Shown: positions 22,907-33,990 of the stretch, in pieces
How positions within the stretch are numbered: the stretch's first letter is position 1
Layout of the letters: the number at the start of each line of letters is the position of its first letter
Source: Laguncularia racemosa
Lineage: Eukaryota; Streptophyta; Magnoliopsida; Myrtales; Combretaceae
Direction of reading: 5' to 3'
Length of the DNA: 64,000 bases
NCBI GenBank assembly: GCA_037954665.1
Contig: JBBMOL010000230.1
Coordinates: 186,001-250,000, forward strand
The notes under the pieces: model-generated
What the model was told of the DNA's origin: nothing
What the model saw: only the letters and a program-made list of their open reading frames with translations
The model's database searches: none
Translations under genes and position numbers: made by a program

Positions 22907-24151
22907 TACAGGTTTAAGAGGAGGGATTGTTGCAATTGAGATTTTGAAAATTTATATTGTCATCTTCCTATTGCCGTGAGAGCTTAAGGTTAAGAGGAGG
23001 ATTGTTGCAATTAGGATTGTCCTTTGTTTTCCATCTTGCTGTGAATTAATTGAGAGTTTATGAGAAGGATTTTGTTGATTGAAGTTTGAGAATTGAAAGT
23101 TTTTTTGGTATTACCATTGTGAACCAAATTGTAGGGGAGTGGAAATTCGAAACTAGTGAATGTATTTTTTTGTTGTTGTTACTTGATGTTTACGTGATTG
23201 ATCCTTGTTGAAATTGAGGATTAATTGAATTGTTTGTATTGGTACTAAGTGGCGTGATTATCTTACTTGGGAAGTTGAAACTTGTTGTTGTAGAAGTGGA
23301 TGTCTTGTTGTAACTTTTGTTCTTGACTTCACCGTGAAGGAGGAGGAAAGTTAGTGCAAGTTAGGAAGTGCAATTGTGTAGGAAGAGAATTGTGTTTATT
23401 TTGCATTGTTGAATTCGGAATTGTGGAAGGATATGTGCAATTTTCAGATTTGATTAGTGTGTAAGAAAGGAAGTTATTTGATTTCAAAACAAGCATTAAG
23501 AGTGAAGGAGTTAATTGTGCTTGTTTGAATTTGAAAATTTGCATCTTACCAAATGTGGAGGAGTTGCAATTAGTGAAGAGGATTGATTTTCAAATTTAAA
23601 TGCTGCCTTTCTTATGTTAATTTCGGTTGAAAAATTGTGTTGAAGTGGATAAAGTGCACCGTGAATGTGTAGGAGTGTATATGGTGTTGTGTGTGCAAAT
23701 TGGAAGTGGAAGTGTATAATTTCCAGATTTGAATTTGCGTGGAAGAAGAGGAAACAATTTGAATTGAAACACATCCATTTACTTCAAGTAGTTAAGAGTG
23801 GTATTGAATATATTTCATTTGAATTTGAAATTGATTCTTACCATTTGTGGCAAAGTTGCATTAAGGGTGTCACTTGTAAAAATTGTTGCCGTGTATGTGG
23901 AAGTGTATAGTTGTTGTTGCCGTTTCTTGTTGTTGTTGCAATTTAAAGAAGCCTATTAGTTAGTTGTTGTTTGTTCCTACCTTGGAAGTGAAGGGTTGCA
24001 ACATATTCTTGTTGCGTAAATTTAGTGTGTTGTGTGTAAAGTGTATAAGTGGCGGAGTGAGTTGGTTTTGGCGTGAATTGTTTTTGTGAAGCAAGTGTGC
24101 TACAATTACTAGACATTACATTGGTACATCAAATAGATTGCATCCACAAAA
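22907..24151 (+). other. E1 leader, no gene
   Basis: About 1.2 kb of T/G-rich, low-complexity leader with many GTTGTTG and GAATTTGAA words. The E2 leader (29623-30729) has the same character. I see no conserved reading frame. Confidence 0.65.
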
Positions 24152-25087
24152 ATGTCTATTAATAGTGTGAATGGAGGAATGAGTGATGTAGCATATAGTC
24201 GAATTGGTGGAGGTCAGGGTTCTAATGTTGCAGGTGGGAGGACCTTAGATGAACAACTTCGGGACCTTAGAAAACTTGTTACTACATTAGCAACAAGGAT
24301 TGATAGGATGACATTGCCACCACCACCAGTGGTACACCTTTAGGAGCCACCTAGAGCAAAGGGAGATTATCATGCTCTTAGAGAAGATAGAGTTGGTAAT
24401 TTTGGACTTAAACCATTCCCAGAAATGGAATTTAGACCACCTAGAGGCTCAGAGTGTGCAGAGCTACAAATGCCTTCACTTGAAGATAAGGGTTCCATAG
24501 ATGAAAGATGTCAAACACCACTGTGCCAACCTTCAGAGGTTTCTGAAGGTAATGATCAGTTGGACCAATTGTTAGAAGACTCTAGGGATCAGCATAACAG
24601 GGATGAGTCCAAGGAAACAAACTCGTTGGAAAGTGTTGAGATAGAGGAAACATCAGTCGATAATGAGTCCTTGTTTTTGTTACAGGAGAGATACATCCTA
24701 GAGATGGAGGAAAGAAAACAATCATCTACTATAGTATTTCAGATATTGGGATTCTGTAGAGATACTCCTTCAGATGGATTACTTTTGGGAAACAGAGTCT
24801 CTGCTGCATTTGAACTGCAAGATTTGAGGTCAAATCTTTTTGAGGTCCAAGGAGATGATGGGAATCAAAATCCGACAAGACCTATCATTAGGACAAAAAT
24901 TGAAGGATTTCAAATCTTGGCAATGAGGGCCCATTTCAAGCAGATCAACCTCGGAATAAATTATTATCTAACCTCTTTTATCTTATTCATGAATTGTATA
25001 TTCCAACAGGTATGCTTATTTGGTTTCACAAGGCGATGGATAAACTCACTAAGACTCAGCTTGTTGGTTATCTATGGACCGACCTGA
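24152..25087 (+). pseudogene. E1 chimeric ORF: gag N-terminus + novel module + LTR-encoded tail
   Basis: One frame of 312 codons with a single TAG (24341-24343). The order is a gag-like N-terminus (GRTLDEQLRDLRKLVTTLAT, then RIDRMTLPPPP), a KGDYHALREDR/FRPPRG block, and an acidic linker. An unrecognised module (LFLLQERYILEMEERKQSS, VFQILGFCRDTPSDGLLL) follows, then an integrase-end-like DLRSN. From 24856 the tail is coded by the 3' LTR: NPTRPIIRTKIEGF, then hydrophobic LTSFILFMNCIF. The E2 frame aligns along nearly its whole length. Gag-like binding of the element RNA is possible but is only inference. Confidence 0.72.
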
Positions 25088-25757
25088 ACCGGCGATGAGT
25101 TGAGCCGACGAATTCCATTATGAAGCTAGCTTGCTGAAGATTATTTTCTGTGTTTGTAATTTATGTTTGAACCATTTATTTTGTAAGCTTTTGGGACATT
25201 TTATTTGGTTGTAATTTTACCTTTAGGACCGGCCACCTTATAGTGGCATAGTTGTGATTTTCTTGTCATTTTAAACCTAAAGGGTGCAAGTATAAATACT
25301 TGCAAATTAGGTTTTTTTAGGGAGCTTTTTGAACATTTGAGAAAACACCCCCTTTGTGCCGTGAGAGAGTGCCTCTTGCAAGCATTTGCTCTTATCAATT
25401 TCCTTAGTGAAATTGTGGCGAGTTGACTTGGATTTGTTGTGTGTTATATCAACAAATTACAAGTTGATCCTAACTCCAAACTAGTGCATCATATCTGGTG
25501 AGGAATTAGTTATTTTATGTACTTTTGTTCTTATGAAATTAGGGTTCTAATTTCGAAATTTGAAAGCACCTTTGAATTGAATTTGAATACCATTTCGCTT
25601 TCCCTTCTAGCAATCGTCATTTGATATATTGTAATTCATCACAATTTCGGAATTTCATTTGAAAATTAAGGTTTTTCCCTTCTTGTGTGACGTGGGTTTT
25701 CATTGACAATTCATCCCTTTTTAGTTGATTGTGCTTGACCCCCCTTGAGGCACATCA
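24856..25757 (+). repeat. 3' LTR of E1
   Basis: 902 bp, preceded by the purine tract AAGGAGA. The TATA module GCAAGTATAAATACTTGC is at 25286-25303. The flank CCAAG follows at 25758-25762. Confidence 0.95.
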
Positions 25758-25762
25758 CCAAG

Positions 25763-28700
25763 GGAAGAGCTTTAATCTTAAACCGTTAACACCTAAGCAG
25801 GTGTATGAGAACCAGTTGTAGCTATAACAGTCGTTTGCAAAACACAAGGTGAGTGAAAAGCAGAGTGAGAATGAGAGAGCAAAAGACAATGAGAAGAAAA
25901 AGGAATATAAAAGTCAAGATCAAAAGGAAAAGGAGAGGAAGGCTGGAAAGAGTGTGAGAGGCCAAGTTGAAGGGGGATCAACTTTGGTGGTGATTGAAAA
26001 GGAGAGGGCAGCCTTGCAAAAGGAGAGTTGTGTGGCAAGAGCGAGTGTAGTAAGGAGAGCGTTAGTGATGAGGCAACCTATGTTGTTGCTGGTTTTTAAA
26101 GAAACATGTTTGACTACTAACGAATTATCTAACTCTTTGTCTAGTGTGGTTGTGTCTCTTGTGCAGGACTTTGAAGATGTCTTTCCTGAGGAGATTCCAA
26201 AGGGATTACCACCTGTTCGTGGTATTGAGCACCAGATTGACCTTGTACCCGAAGCATCGATTCTAAACAAGCTTATAGGAGCAATCCGGAGGAGACAAAG
26301 GAACTCCAAAGGCAGGTCGATGAACTATTGGAGAAAGGGTACGTGATAGAAAGCATGAGTCCATGTGCAGTGCCTGTGATCTTGGTGCCTAAGAAGGATG
26401 GGACATGGAGAATGTGTGTTGACTGCCTCGCCATCAACAACATCATGGTAAAGTATTGTCATCCCATTCCTCGCTTAGATGACATGTTAGATGAGTTGCA
26501 TGGGTCTAGTATCTTTTCTAAAATTGATCTGAAAAGTGGATATCACCAAATTAGAATGAAAGAAGGTGATGAATGGAAAACTGCATTTAAGACAAAATAT
26601 GGATTGTATGAGTGGTTAGTAATGCCTTTCGGTTTAATTAATGCACCTAGTACTTTTATGAGACTTATGAACCATGTTTTGAGGACTTTTATTGGAAAAT
26701 TTGTGGTTGTCTATTTTGATGATATTCTTATTTACAGCAAAAGTTTGGAAGATCATATGTCACACTTGAGGGATGTTTTAGAAGTGCTTCGAAAGGAACA
26801 ATTATATGCTAACCTCAAGAAGTACACTTTTTACACAGATAAACTTGTGTTTCTTGGTTTTGTTGTTAGTGCGCAGGGAATACAGGTTGATGAAGAAAAG
26901 GTTCGTGCGATCCAAGAATGGCCTAGTTTAACCAATGTAAGTAATGTGCGGAGTTTCCATGGACTAGCGAGCTTTTACAGGAGATTTGTGAAGGATTTCA
27001 GCACCATTGCAGCACCACTTACTGAGGTAATTAAGAAGAACGTGGGGTTCAGCTGGGGAGAGCAACAAGAGAAGGCCTTTCAGACGCTTAAAAATAAGTT
27101 AACTCAAGTGTCGTTACTTGTTTTACCTAACTTTGCTAAAACGTTTGAAATTGAGTGTGATGCTTCAGGATTAGGTATTGGAGCAGTGCTTATGCAGGAG
27201 AGAAGACCGATTGCATTCTTTAGCGAGAAGCTAAGTGGGGCAACCTTGAATTACCCTACTTACGACAAGGAGCTATATGCATTGGTTCGAGCCCTGGAGA
27301 CGTGGCAACACTACCTTTGGCCAAAAGAGTTCGTGATCCACACTGATCATGAATCTTTGAAGTATTTGAAGGGGCAACACAAGCTGAACAAAAGGTATGC
27401 TCGTTGGGTGGAGTTCATCGAAACATTTCCATATGTCATCCACTACAAGCAAGGTAAAGAGAATGTAGTTGCTGATGCACTTTCTAGAAGGTATACACTT
27501 ATCTCTACTCTTAGTTCTAGACTTCTTGGTTTTGAGCACATTAAGGAGTTATATGCTGCTGATCGAGATTTTTGTGAGGAGTATGTGCAATGTGAGAAGA
27601 GTAGGCATGGAAAATTTTATAAACATGACGGATTCTTGTTTAGGGAGAGTAAACTGTGCATTCCAATTTGTTCTCTAAGAGAATTACTTGTGAGGGAGTC
27701 TCATGGAGGAGGTTTAATGGGACACTTTGGAGTAGCTAAAACATTAGGGGAATTGCAGGAACACTTCTATTGGCCTCACATGAAACGAGATGTTGAGAGG
27801 ATTTGTGAGCAATGTGTCACATGTAAGCAAGCGAAATCTAGAGTCCAACCTCAAGGGCTTTACACCCCACTTCCCATTCCTCATAAGCCTTGGGTAGATA
27901 TTTCTATGGATTTTGTGTTAGGATTACCCAGGTCTAAACATGGTCGAGATTCTGTTTTTGTAGTTGTTGATAGGTTTTCTAAAATGGCACATTTCATTCC
28001 TTGTCACAAAACGGATGATGCTTGTAGTATTGCTAAGTTATTCTTTAGGGAAGTTGTGCGATTGCATGGTATGCCTAGAACAATTGTATCAGATAGGGAT
28101 GCTAAGTTCTTAAGCTACTTTTAGAAGACTTTGTAGGCTAAGTTAGGAACTAAGTTGTTTCTACTACTTGTCATCCACAGACTGACGGTCAAACTGAGGT
28201 AGTAAATCGAACTTTATCTACTTTGTTGAGGGCTGTAATTAAAAAGAATATTAAGAGTTGGGAGGATTGTTTGCCGCATGTTGAATTTGCTTATAACTGT
28301 ATAGTGCATTCTGCTACTAAATTTTCTCCTTTTGAAATTGTGTATGGTTTTAATCCACTAACTCCTTTGGATTTATCACCTTTGCCTATTTCTGATTATG
28401 TTAATTTAGATGGCACAAAGAAGGCCGAATTTGTTAAACAGATCCACAAGAAGGCAAGGCTGAACATTGAGCGACGAACAGAGCAATATGTGAAACAAGC
28501 CTACAAGGGTCGTCGACAAGCTGTTTTTGAACCTGGAGATTGGGTTTGGGTTCACATGCGCAAAGAGCGGTTTCCCATGCAGCGTCGATCTAAACTACTT
28601 CCTGGAGGCGATGGACCATTTCAAGTTCTTGAGCGCATCAACGACAATGCATACAAGATAGATTTGCCTGGTGAGTATCAAGTAAGTGCCACATTTAATG

Positions 28701-28987
28701 TTACTGATCTGAGTCCTTTTGATGTAGGTGACGATTTGAGGACAAATCCTTTTCAAGAGGAGGGGAATGATGAGAGTCAAGCTGGAAGAAGGAATGTGGA
28801 TCCTCTTGAAGTGCCGCCTGGATCGATCACAAGAAGTCGAGCGAAACGACTCAAGGAAGCACTTAACGGGTTGATAAAGGATGTCCATGAAGCCGGGAAG
28901 GATTGGGGCAATCATGAAGTTGGAACGGATTGCAACAACCACGGGAAGACCCTTGCTCTTATACAAGTCACACCGGACACGGGTTGA
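25763..28987 (+). pseudogene. pol: E3 RT, RNase H and integrase with LTR-encoded tail
   Basis: The protease-RT linker resumes in phase after E1 (GKSFNLKPLTPKQVYENQL) and meets stops at 25819 and 25825. A frame change near 26270-26330 leads to a 598-codon frame. RT has [16 protein letters not shown] and [11 protein letters not shown]. RNase H has [12 protein letters not shown] and [10 protein letters not shown]. Integrase has a zinc finger ([10 protein letters not shown]...CEQCVTC) and the core SMDFVLGLP and VSDRDAKF. Two TAGs replace expected Trp codons after 28120, and one base is lost near 28160. Then comes [10 protein letters not shown] (the catalytic Glu). The C-terminus has GDGPFQVLERINDNAYKIDL and continues 72 codons into the 3' LTR (GSITRSRAKRLKEAL). 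Confidence 0.92.
28754..28767 (+). promoter_or_regulatory. Polypurine tract of E3
   Basis: AAGAGGAGGGGAA lies directly before the 3' LTR, inside the open pol frame, so the plus-strand primer and coding sequence overlap. Confidence 0.9.
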
Positions 28988-29601
28988 AGAGGGCGTGTAC
29001 TTTCAAGGCACGGTCGTGTATAGAGTCAAGCAAATCCACAGAAAGATACACGGCCAAAGTACACAGGCGTGTATGTTGCCAGAAGTTGCACAGAAAGATA
29101 CACGGCCAAAGTACACGGGCGTGTATGTTGCCAGAAGTTGCACAGAAAGGTACACGGCCAAAGTACACGGGCGTGTACACGGCCGTGTATCCCCTGCCGG
29201 CCAGCTTGTTCTGTTTTCGCGTTTTTATGCCACTTATCTAAACTACGTCGTTTTGGACTTGTTTTACACGAATTGTAACCCTAGTATAAACGCTCCTAGG
29301 GTTTAGAACATAGAACGAAATCGAACTTTTGAGAGGCACCTCTCTTGGTTCTTCAAGAACGAAATCGAACTTATCGGATTGATTTCTGTGGCGTTCATCC
29401 CGACTTATCAATCAGTCTTTCATCCCGACTTATCAATCGGTCTTTCATCCCGATTGTGGCGTCTTCATTTTATACCAAGGTTCTTGTCTCGCTTATAGAC
29501 AACGGGTCCCGGTTTCCACTTTTGGTGTTTAGGCGTCTTAGGCAACGAATTCCGAACGTATTGGTATTGGGTTTCGTTACGGGTTGGCATGGTTCGTATC
29601 A
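28768..29601 (+). repeat. 3' LTR of E3
   Basis: Starts TGATGAGAGTC and ends GTTCGTATCA. Three 52-bp units at 29037-29191 match those in the 5' LTR. A 27-bp stretch (CGACTTATCAATC...) is tandemly doubled near 29400-29453. I count about 30 substitutions and two length changes against the 5' copy (about 3.7 percent). Confidence 0.92.
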
Positions 29602-30729
29602 TCATCTTTTTGGTATCAGAGCTCTTGTTGAGAGAAGGGAATTGGTTGTATTCAATTTCGTGGAAGTGATCATCAATTAGGTTTGATCAAGTGAAAACCG
29701 AAATTGCGTTGTTGTTGTTGTTTGAGATTGCGAAATTACTTTGGATTGGGATTTGATTTGCCGGTTGTTGGAGTTGATTTGGGAAGGTTATTATATCACT
29801 TTGTGGACACTAATTCACGTGGAAGAGCAGAAGTACAAAGTGAAGTTTACTTTAGCAATTTTTTTGAAATTGTGAAACTTACCAATTGTTGCCGTGAAGT
29901 AGCTTATGGCGTGAGGAGTTGTGTTGTTTGTTGTCTTTGAATTCCATTGTGTAATTCTGAATTGGTGAAGTACAATTTTCATATTACATTAAGTTTGATT
30001 AGTAAGGAATTATTTGAATTCAAATCATATGCAATTAAGTTGTGGGAGTTAATGATTGCTATTTGAATTTGAATTCATTGTTACCAATTGAGGAAGGCTT
30101 GCAATAAGTGAAGTTATTTGAATTTCAAATTAAAAGTTGCTGCCTATAGTGGGATTCAGAATTCATTTTGGGAAAGCTACTTATTAATCTTTTGTCTTCT
30201 TTATTTGCCATGGAAGTTGATATTCACCTTGTTGTTGCCGTGGAAGTGATACATCATAATTGTTGTTGTTGCTTGTGTTGTTGCCGTGGAGTTATTGGTG
30301 GAGTGAGTGCACCGTGATTGAAGGTGTGTGTGGTGGTGTAAATTTGTGGAGTTTTGTGTAGTGCAAGGTGCCGCACATTAAGACTCATTGTGGGTGTAAA
30401 GCTTTAGCAAGAAAGGAAAGTTGAGTGGTGAAGTTTAAAATTCAAATATAAGCATTTAAGTGTGAAAGTTATTGAGTATTATTACTTAAACACTTGCTTA
30501 GTTGAATTCACTATCTTAACTACTTGGAAGTATTTATTTGTGCTTCAATTATTCTAATATACTTAAAGTGATAAGAAGTATTTATTGCATTGGTGACTTA
30601 TTGCACCGTGGGTGTACAAGTGTGTGTGTTGTTATCTAAACTTGTTATTGTGACGTGGTGAAGTGAAGGGAGTGTGCTACAAATTATTTGAGATTACATT
30701 TGTACTTTAGATAAATCGCATCCACAAAC
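29602..30729 (+). other. E2 primer site and leader
   Basis: 29602-29606 is the TCATC duplicate from the E3 insertion. The exact iMet primer site TGGTATCAGAGC follows at 29611-29622, then about 1.1 kb of T/G-rich leader resembling that of E1. No gene is supported. Reading frames at 29345-29680 and 29704-29940 are chance openings. Confidence 0.75.
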
Positions 30730-31848
30730 ATGACATATGATAGTGTGAATGGGTACAATGGCAATGAGGCCAATAGCCAAGTGGGTAGCAGACCAAGTCA
30801 TCGAAATACAAATGGAAGAACTCTAGATGAACAACTTTGAGACTTTACCAAAATTGTTGCTACATTTGCAACAAGGATTGATAGGATGACATTGCCACCA
30901 CCACCTGTGGTAAACCTTCAGGCGCCACCTAGAGTAAAGGGAGATTATCATGCTCTTAGGGAAGATAGAGATGATAATTTTGGGCTTAATCCATACCCGG
31001 ACAGGGAATTTAGACCACCTCGAGGACCAGAGTGTGCGAAGCTACAGATGCCTTCATTTGATGGTAGGGGTTCCGCTGATGATTACCTAGATTGGGAGGA
31101 CCAAATTGTGCAGACGCAAGTATGCCAACCTTCAAAGGTTCTTGAGGGCTCTAGTGACACGAGCTAACCCTTAGAGCATAAAATTTATCAGACACCGATG
31201 TGCCATCCTTCAGAGGATCCTGATAATCATAGTCAAACGAGCAGACCACCAGAGAGCCAGACTGTTCAGAGACAGTTATATTCACCTTCAGAGGTTTTAG
31301 AGGGTAATGAGCAGTTGGGCCAACCATTAGAAGACCCTGAGGATCAACATCATATAGATGAGTCAGAAAAAGAGGAAACAAACTCAATGGAATGGGTTGA
31401 GACAGGGGAGACATCAGTAGATAATGAGTCCTTGTTTGTGTTGCAGATGAGATACCTCCTAGAAATGGAGGAGAGAAAACAATCACCTACTATGGTATTC
31501 CAGATAATGGGATTCTATAGAGATACTTCTTCAGATGGATTGCTTTTAGAAAATAGAGTCTCTACTGCATTTGATCTGCCAGATTTGAGGACAAATCTTT
31601 TTGAGGCCCGAGGAGATGATAGGAATCAAAATCCGACAAGACTTATCATTAGGACAAAAACTAAAGGATTTCGAATCTTGGCGATGAGGGCCCATTTTGA
31701 GCAAATCGACCCTGGAATTATTCGTTTACTAACCTCTTTTATCTTATTCATGTATTTTATATTCCAATAGGAATACTTATCATGCTTTACAGGGCAATGG
31801 ACAAACTCACTCAAACTCAGCTTGTGGGTTATCCATGGACCGACCTAA
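30730..31848 (+). pseudogene. E2 chimeric ORF, homologue of the E1 frame
   Basis: The ATG at 30730 opens MTYDSVNGYNGNEANSQ. The frame stays in phase to the LTR-encoded tail, interrupted only by a TGA (30838-30840), a TAA (31165-31167) and a TAG (31768-31770) that replaces CAG of the 5' LTR. It has the gag-like blocks GRTLDEQL, RIDRMTLPPPPVV and KGDYHALREDR. A fuller version than in E1 reads LQMPSFDGRGSADDYLDWED, the start of the Ty3 capsid. The acidic linker, LFVLQMRYLLEMEERKQSP, VFQIMGFYRDTSSDGLLL and DLRTNLFEARGDD follow. No frameshift separates the blocks, so the chimera was probably translated as one protein. Confidence 0.72.
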
Positions 31849-32660
31849 ACCAGCAATGAGTTGGGCCGATGGATCCTATAGAAGACCGGCATATTGAAGA
31901 GCATTTCTTTTATGTATTTTTCATTTTATGAACTATTTTTAGTTGTATTTTAGTTTTGGGACACTTTTATTTCTTTGTAACTTTCATTTAGGGTTAGCCA
32001 CCTTAAAAGTGGCAAACTTGTAATTTTGAGCACTTTTTAACCCTAGGAGTAGCAAGTATAAATACTTGCTTAAGAGAGGGTTTGAGGGGCTTATCATTTT
32101 ACAGATTAAACACCTCCTTTCACGTGAGAATTAGGGTTCATACCTTGGTTCCAAACTCTTATCAATTTCAATACCAAGAGTTGAAATTGTGGCGAGTGCA
32201 ACACCTTGAAATTGTGAGTTATATCAATTTCATTTTGTTGTGATTTCTTTTCTTCTCTATTGTGTCATATCTAGGGTTGAATTGAGATATTTCTTGGTCA
32301 GATATACCTCTTATTGTTCACGAATCCTTGTACTTATTTGAAGTATTTGTCAATTATATTCGGTTCATCATTGAAGATTTCCCTTGGAAGTGTGTTCTTC
32401 ACTATTGGGAAAGGATTCATATTTTACGGTTTTCTTTTGTCAAATTAAGGTTTTATTTTCGTGGATTACATGAAATTAGAGTGTTGTTAGAAGGTATTTT
32501 CATTGTGGTATTCTAATTATATCATTGGACATTTGAATTCATCATATCTTCACTTGGTTCACGTCATTTTGCCCTTATTTTTGGATCCGATTTTGTCTTG
32601 ACTTGAGATAGTTTTTCTTAAGTCTTTTGTATGTGCTTTCAAGTGTGTTTAGGCACATCA
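31617..32660 (+). repeat. 3' LTR of E2
   Basis: 1044 bp, preceded by the purine tract CGAGGAGA, with the TATA module at 32052-32069. It is followed by the ATGAT duplication at 32661-32665. Confidence 0.95.
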
Positions 32661-32665
32661 ATGAT

Positions 32666-33990
32666 TTAGGATAGAAGAAGGTGAGGATTCTCACTCTAGT
32701 GAATATCACAACGTAAGGGAAAGAGGGAACACCCAAAGGCGTGATAGTAACCTAAGTAGCATTAAGATGAAAATCCTAACGTTTCAAGGGAAGAATGATC
32801 TAGAGTTGTACCTAAAATGGGAGAGGAAAATGGATCATGTGTTTGAATGCCATAACTATACTGAGGAAAAGAAGATAAAATTGGCTGCAGTAAAGTTCAT
32901 AGATTATGCTAGTGTATGGTGGGATCAGCTAGTGCATAATAGGCATAGGTACAGGGAGCGACCTATTAGTACTTGGGAGGAGATGAAGACAATAATGCAA
33001 AAACGGTTTATTCCTAGTCACTACCATAGGGATTTACTTAGGAAAGTTTAGAGATTGACATAGGGAACCAAAAGTGTGGAGGACTACTATAAGGAGTTAG
33101 AAATAGCCATGATTAGGGCTAGAGTGGAGGAAGATGATGAGGCCACTATGGCTAGATTCATTAATGGTCTGAATCGGGAAATCGCTGATGTGGTAGATTT
33201 ACACCATTACTTAGGCATGGAAGAACTATTACATAGAGTAATCAAGGTGGAGCAACAATTAAAATATAGGAGTGACTAGAGGTCTAGGTCGACTTCCAAA
33301 TCTCCATGGAAGTCTAATTGGAAAAGGAACTCCATGGATTCCAAGCCTAAAGAGGACGTAAAGGCTAAGCATCCAGTTGCTGCATCTAAGGGAAAAACTG
33401 ACACTAAACCTCCTTCTTGAACTAGAGATATCAAGTGTTTTAGATGTCAAGGATTTGGACATATTACATCTCAATGTCCAATTCAAAAAGCTATGATCAT
33501 ATGTGACAATGAGGATGTAGAGAGCATGAGCTCTAAGGAAGATGAGAAGTCATCATCACAGGAGTATGAGGATGTTGACTTAGAGGGACTTGTGAGTGGT
33601 GAGTTGTATGTTACGAGGAAAGTACTTAGTGTACAACCTTAGGAGGATGGTAAGGGGATCCAAAGTAAACATGTATTTCATACACAGTGTCATGTGCAAA
33701 ATAATGTGTGCAGTTTGATAATCTATAATAGCAGCTGCACTAATTTTGCTAGCACTTTACTAGTAGATAAGATACAGTTGCAAGCTGTAAAACATACGAG
33801 ACCACATCGATTGTAGTATTTGAACGAATGTGGGGAGGTAAAGGTGACCAAGCAAGTTCTTATAGCCTTTTCCATAGGGAATTACAAGATGGAGACTGTG
33901 AGATGTGGTACCTATGTAGGCTAGTCACCTATTATTAGGGCGACCCTAGCAATTTGATAGGAAGATTACATATGATGGGTACGAGAACCA
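32666..33990 (+). pseudogene. gag: E4 gag (main part) and protease
   Basis: Resumes E4 after E2. Capsid text KILTFQGKNDLELYLKWERK, WWDQLVHNRHR and SVEDYYKELEIAMIRARVEE aligns with E3 gag. The CCHC knuckle CFRCQGFGHITSQC is intact (about 33430-33475). The protease site is damaged: LIIYNSSCTN has Tyr where the catalytic Asp should be. Stops at 33049, 33061, 33277 and 33418 and in the protease show long decay. Confidence 0.85.

Larger units (their letters stand above)
21988..25757 (+). mobile_element. E1: family-A non-autonomous LTR element
   Basis: This 3770-bp element has two 902-bp LTRs and target duplication CCAAG (21983-21987; 25758-25762), inserted in the E3 protease-RT linker. It has an exact iMet primer site and a short purine tract. 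Its only gene is a 312-codon frame with one stop. It lacks protease, RT and integrase, so it was moved in trans. It is the innermost and latest insertion of the central nest. Confidence 0.95.
19053..29601 (+). mobile_element. E3: CRM-like gypsy element with pol extending into the LTR
   Basis: Bounded by LTRs 19053-19886 and 28768-29601 and by TCATC at 19048-19052 and 29602-29606. The shared flank is actually 7 bp, CATCATC, and 5 bp is assumed for this superfamily. E1 splits its coding region. Without E1 it is about 6.8 kb, with one gag-protease-RT-RNase H-integrase order and a strong PPT. I infer the CRM clade from gag type, the pol tail inside the LTR and the lack of a classical chromodomain. 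A tree of RT would settle it. Confidence 0.9.
18007..32660 (+). mobile_element. E2: family-B non-autonomous LTR element
   Basis: Two 1044-bp LTRs (18007-19050; 31617-32660) and the target duplication ATGAT (18002-18006; 32661-32665) define it. Its own interior is only about 2.0 kb: 19051-19052 plus 29607-31616. E3 inserted two bases after the 5' LTR. The interior has a perfect tRNA-iMet primer site, a leader, one long chimeric frame and a purine tract. There is no protease, RT, RNase H or integrase core, so it must have used proteins from another element. Confidence 0.93.

Noticed and set aside
29345..29940. Open frames after E3 as E2 gag
   Set aside because: They cross the E3 3' LTR end and the primer site. 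E2 gag-like text begins only at 30730.
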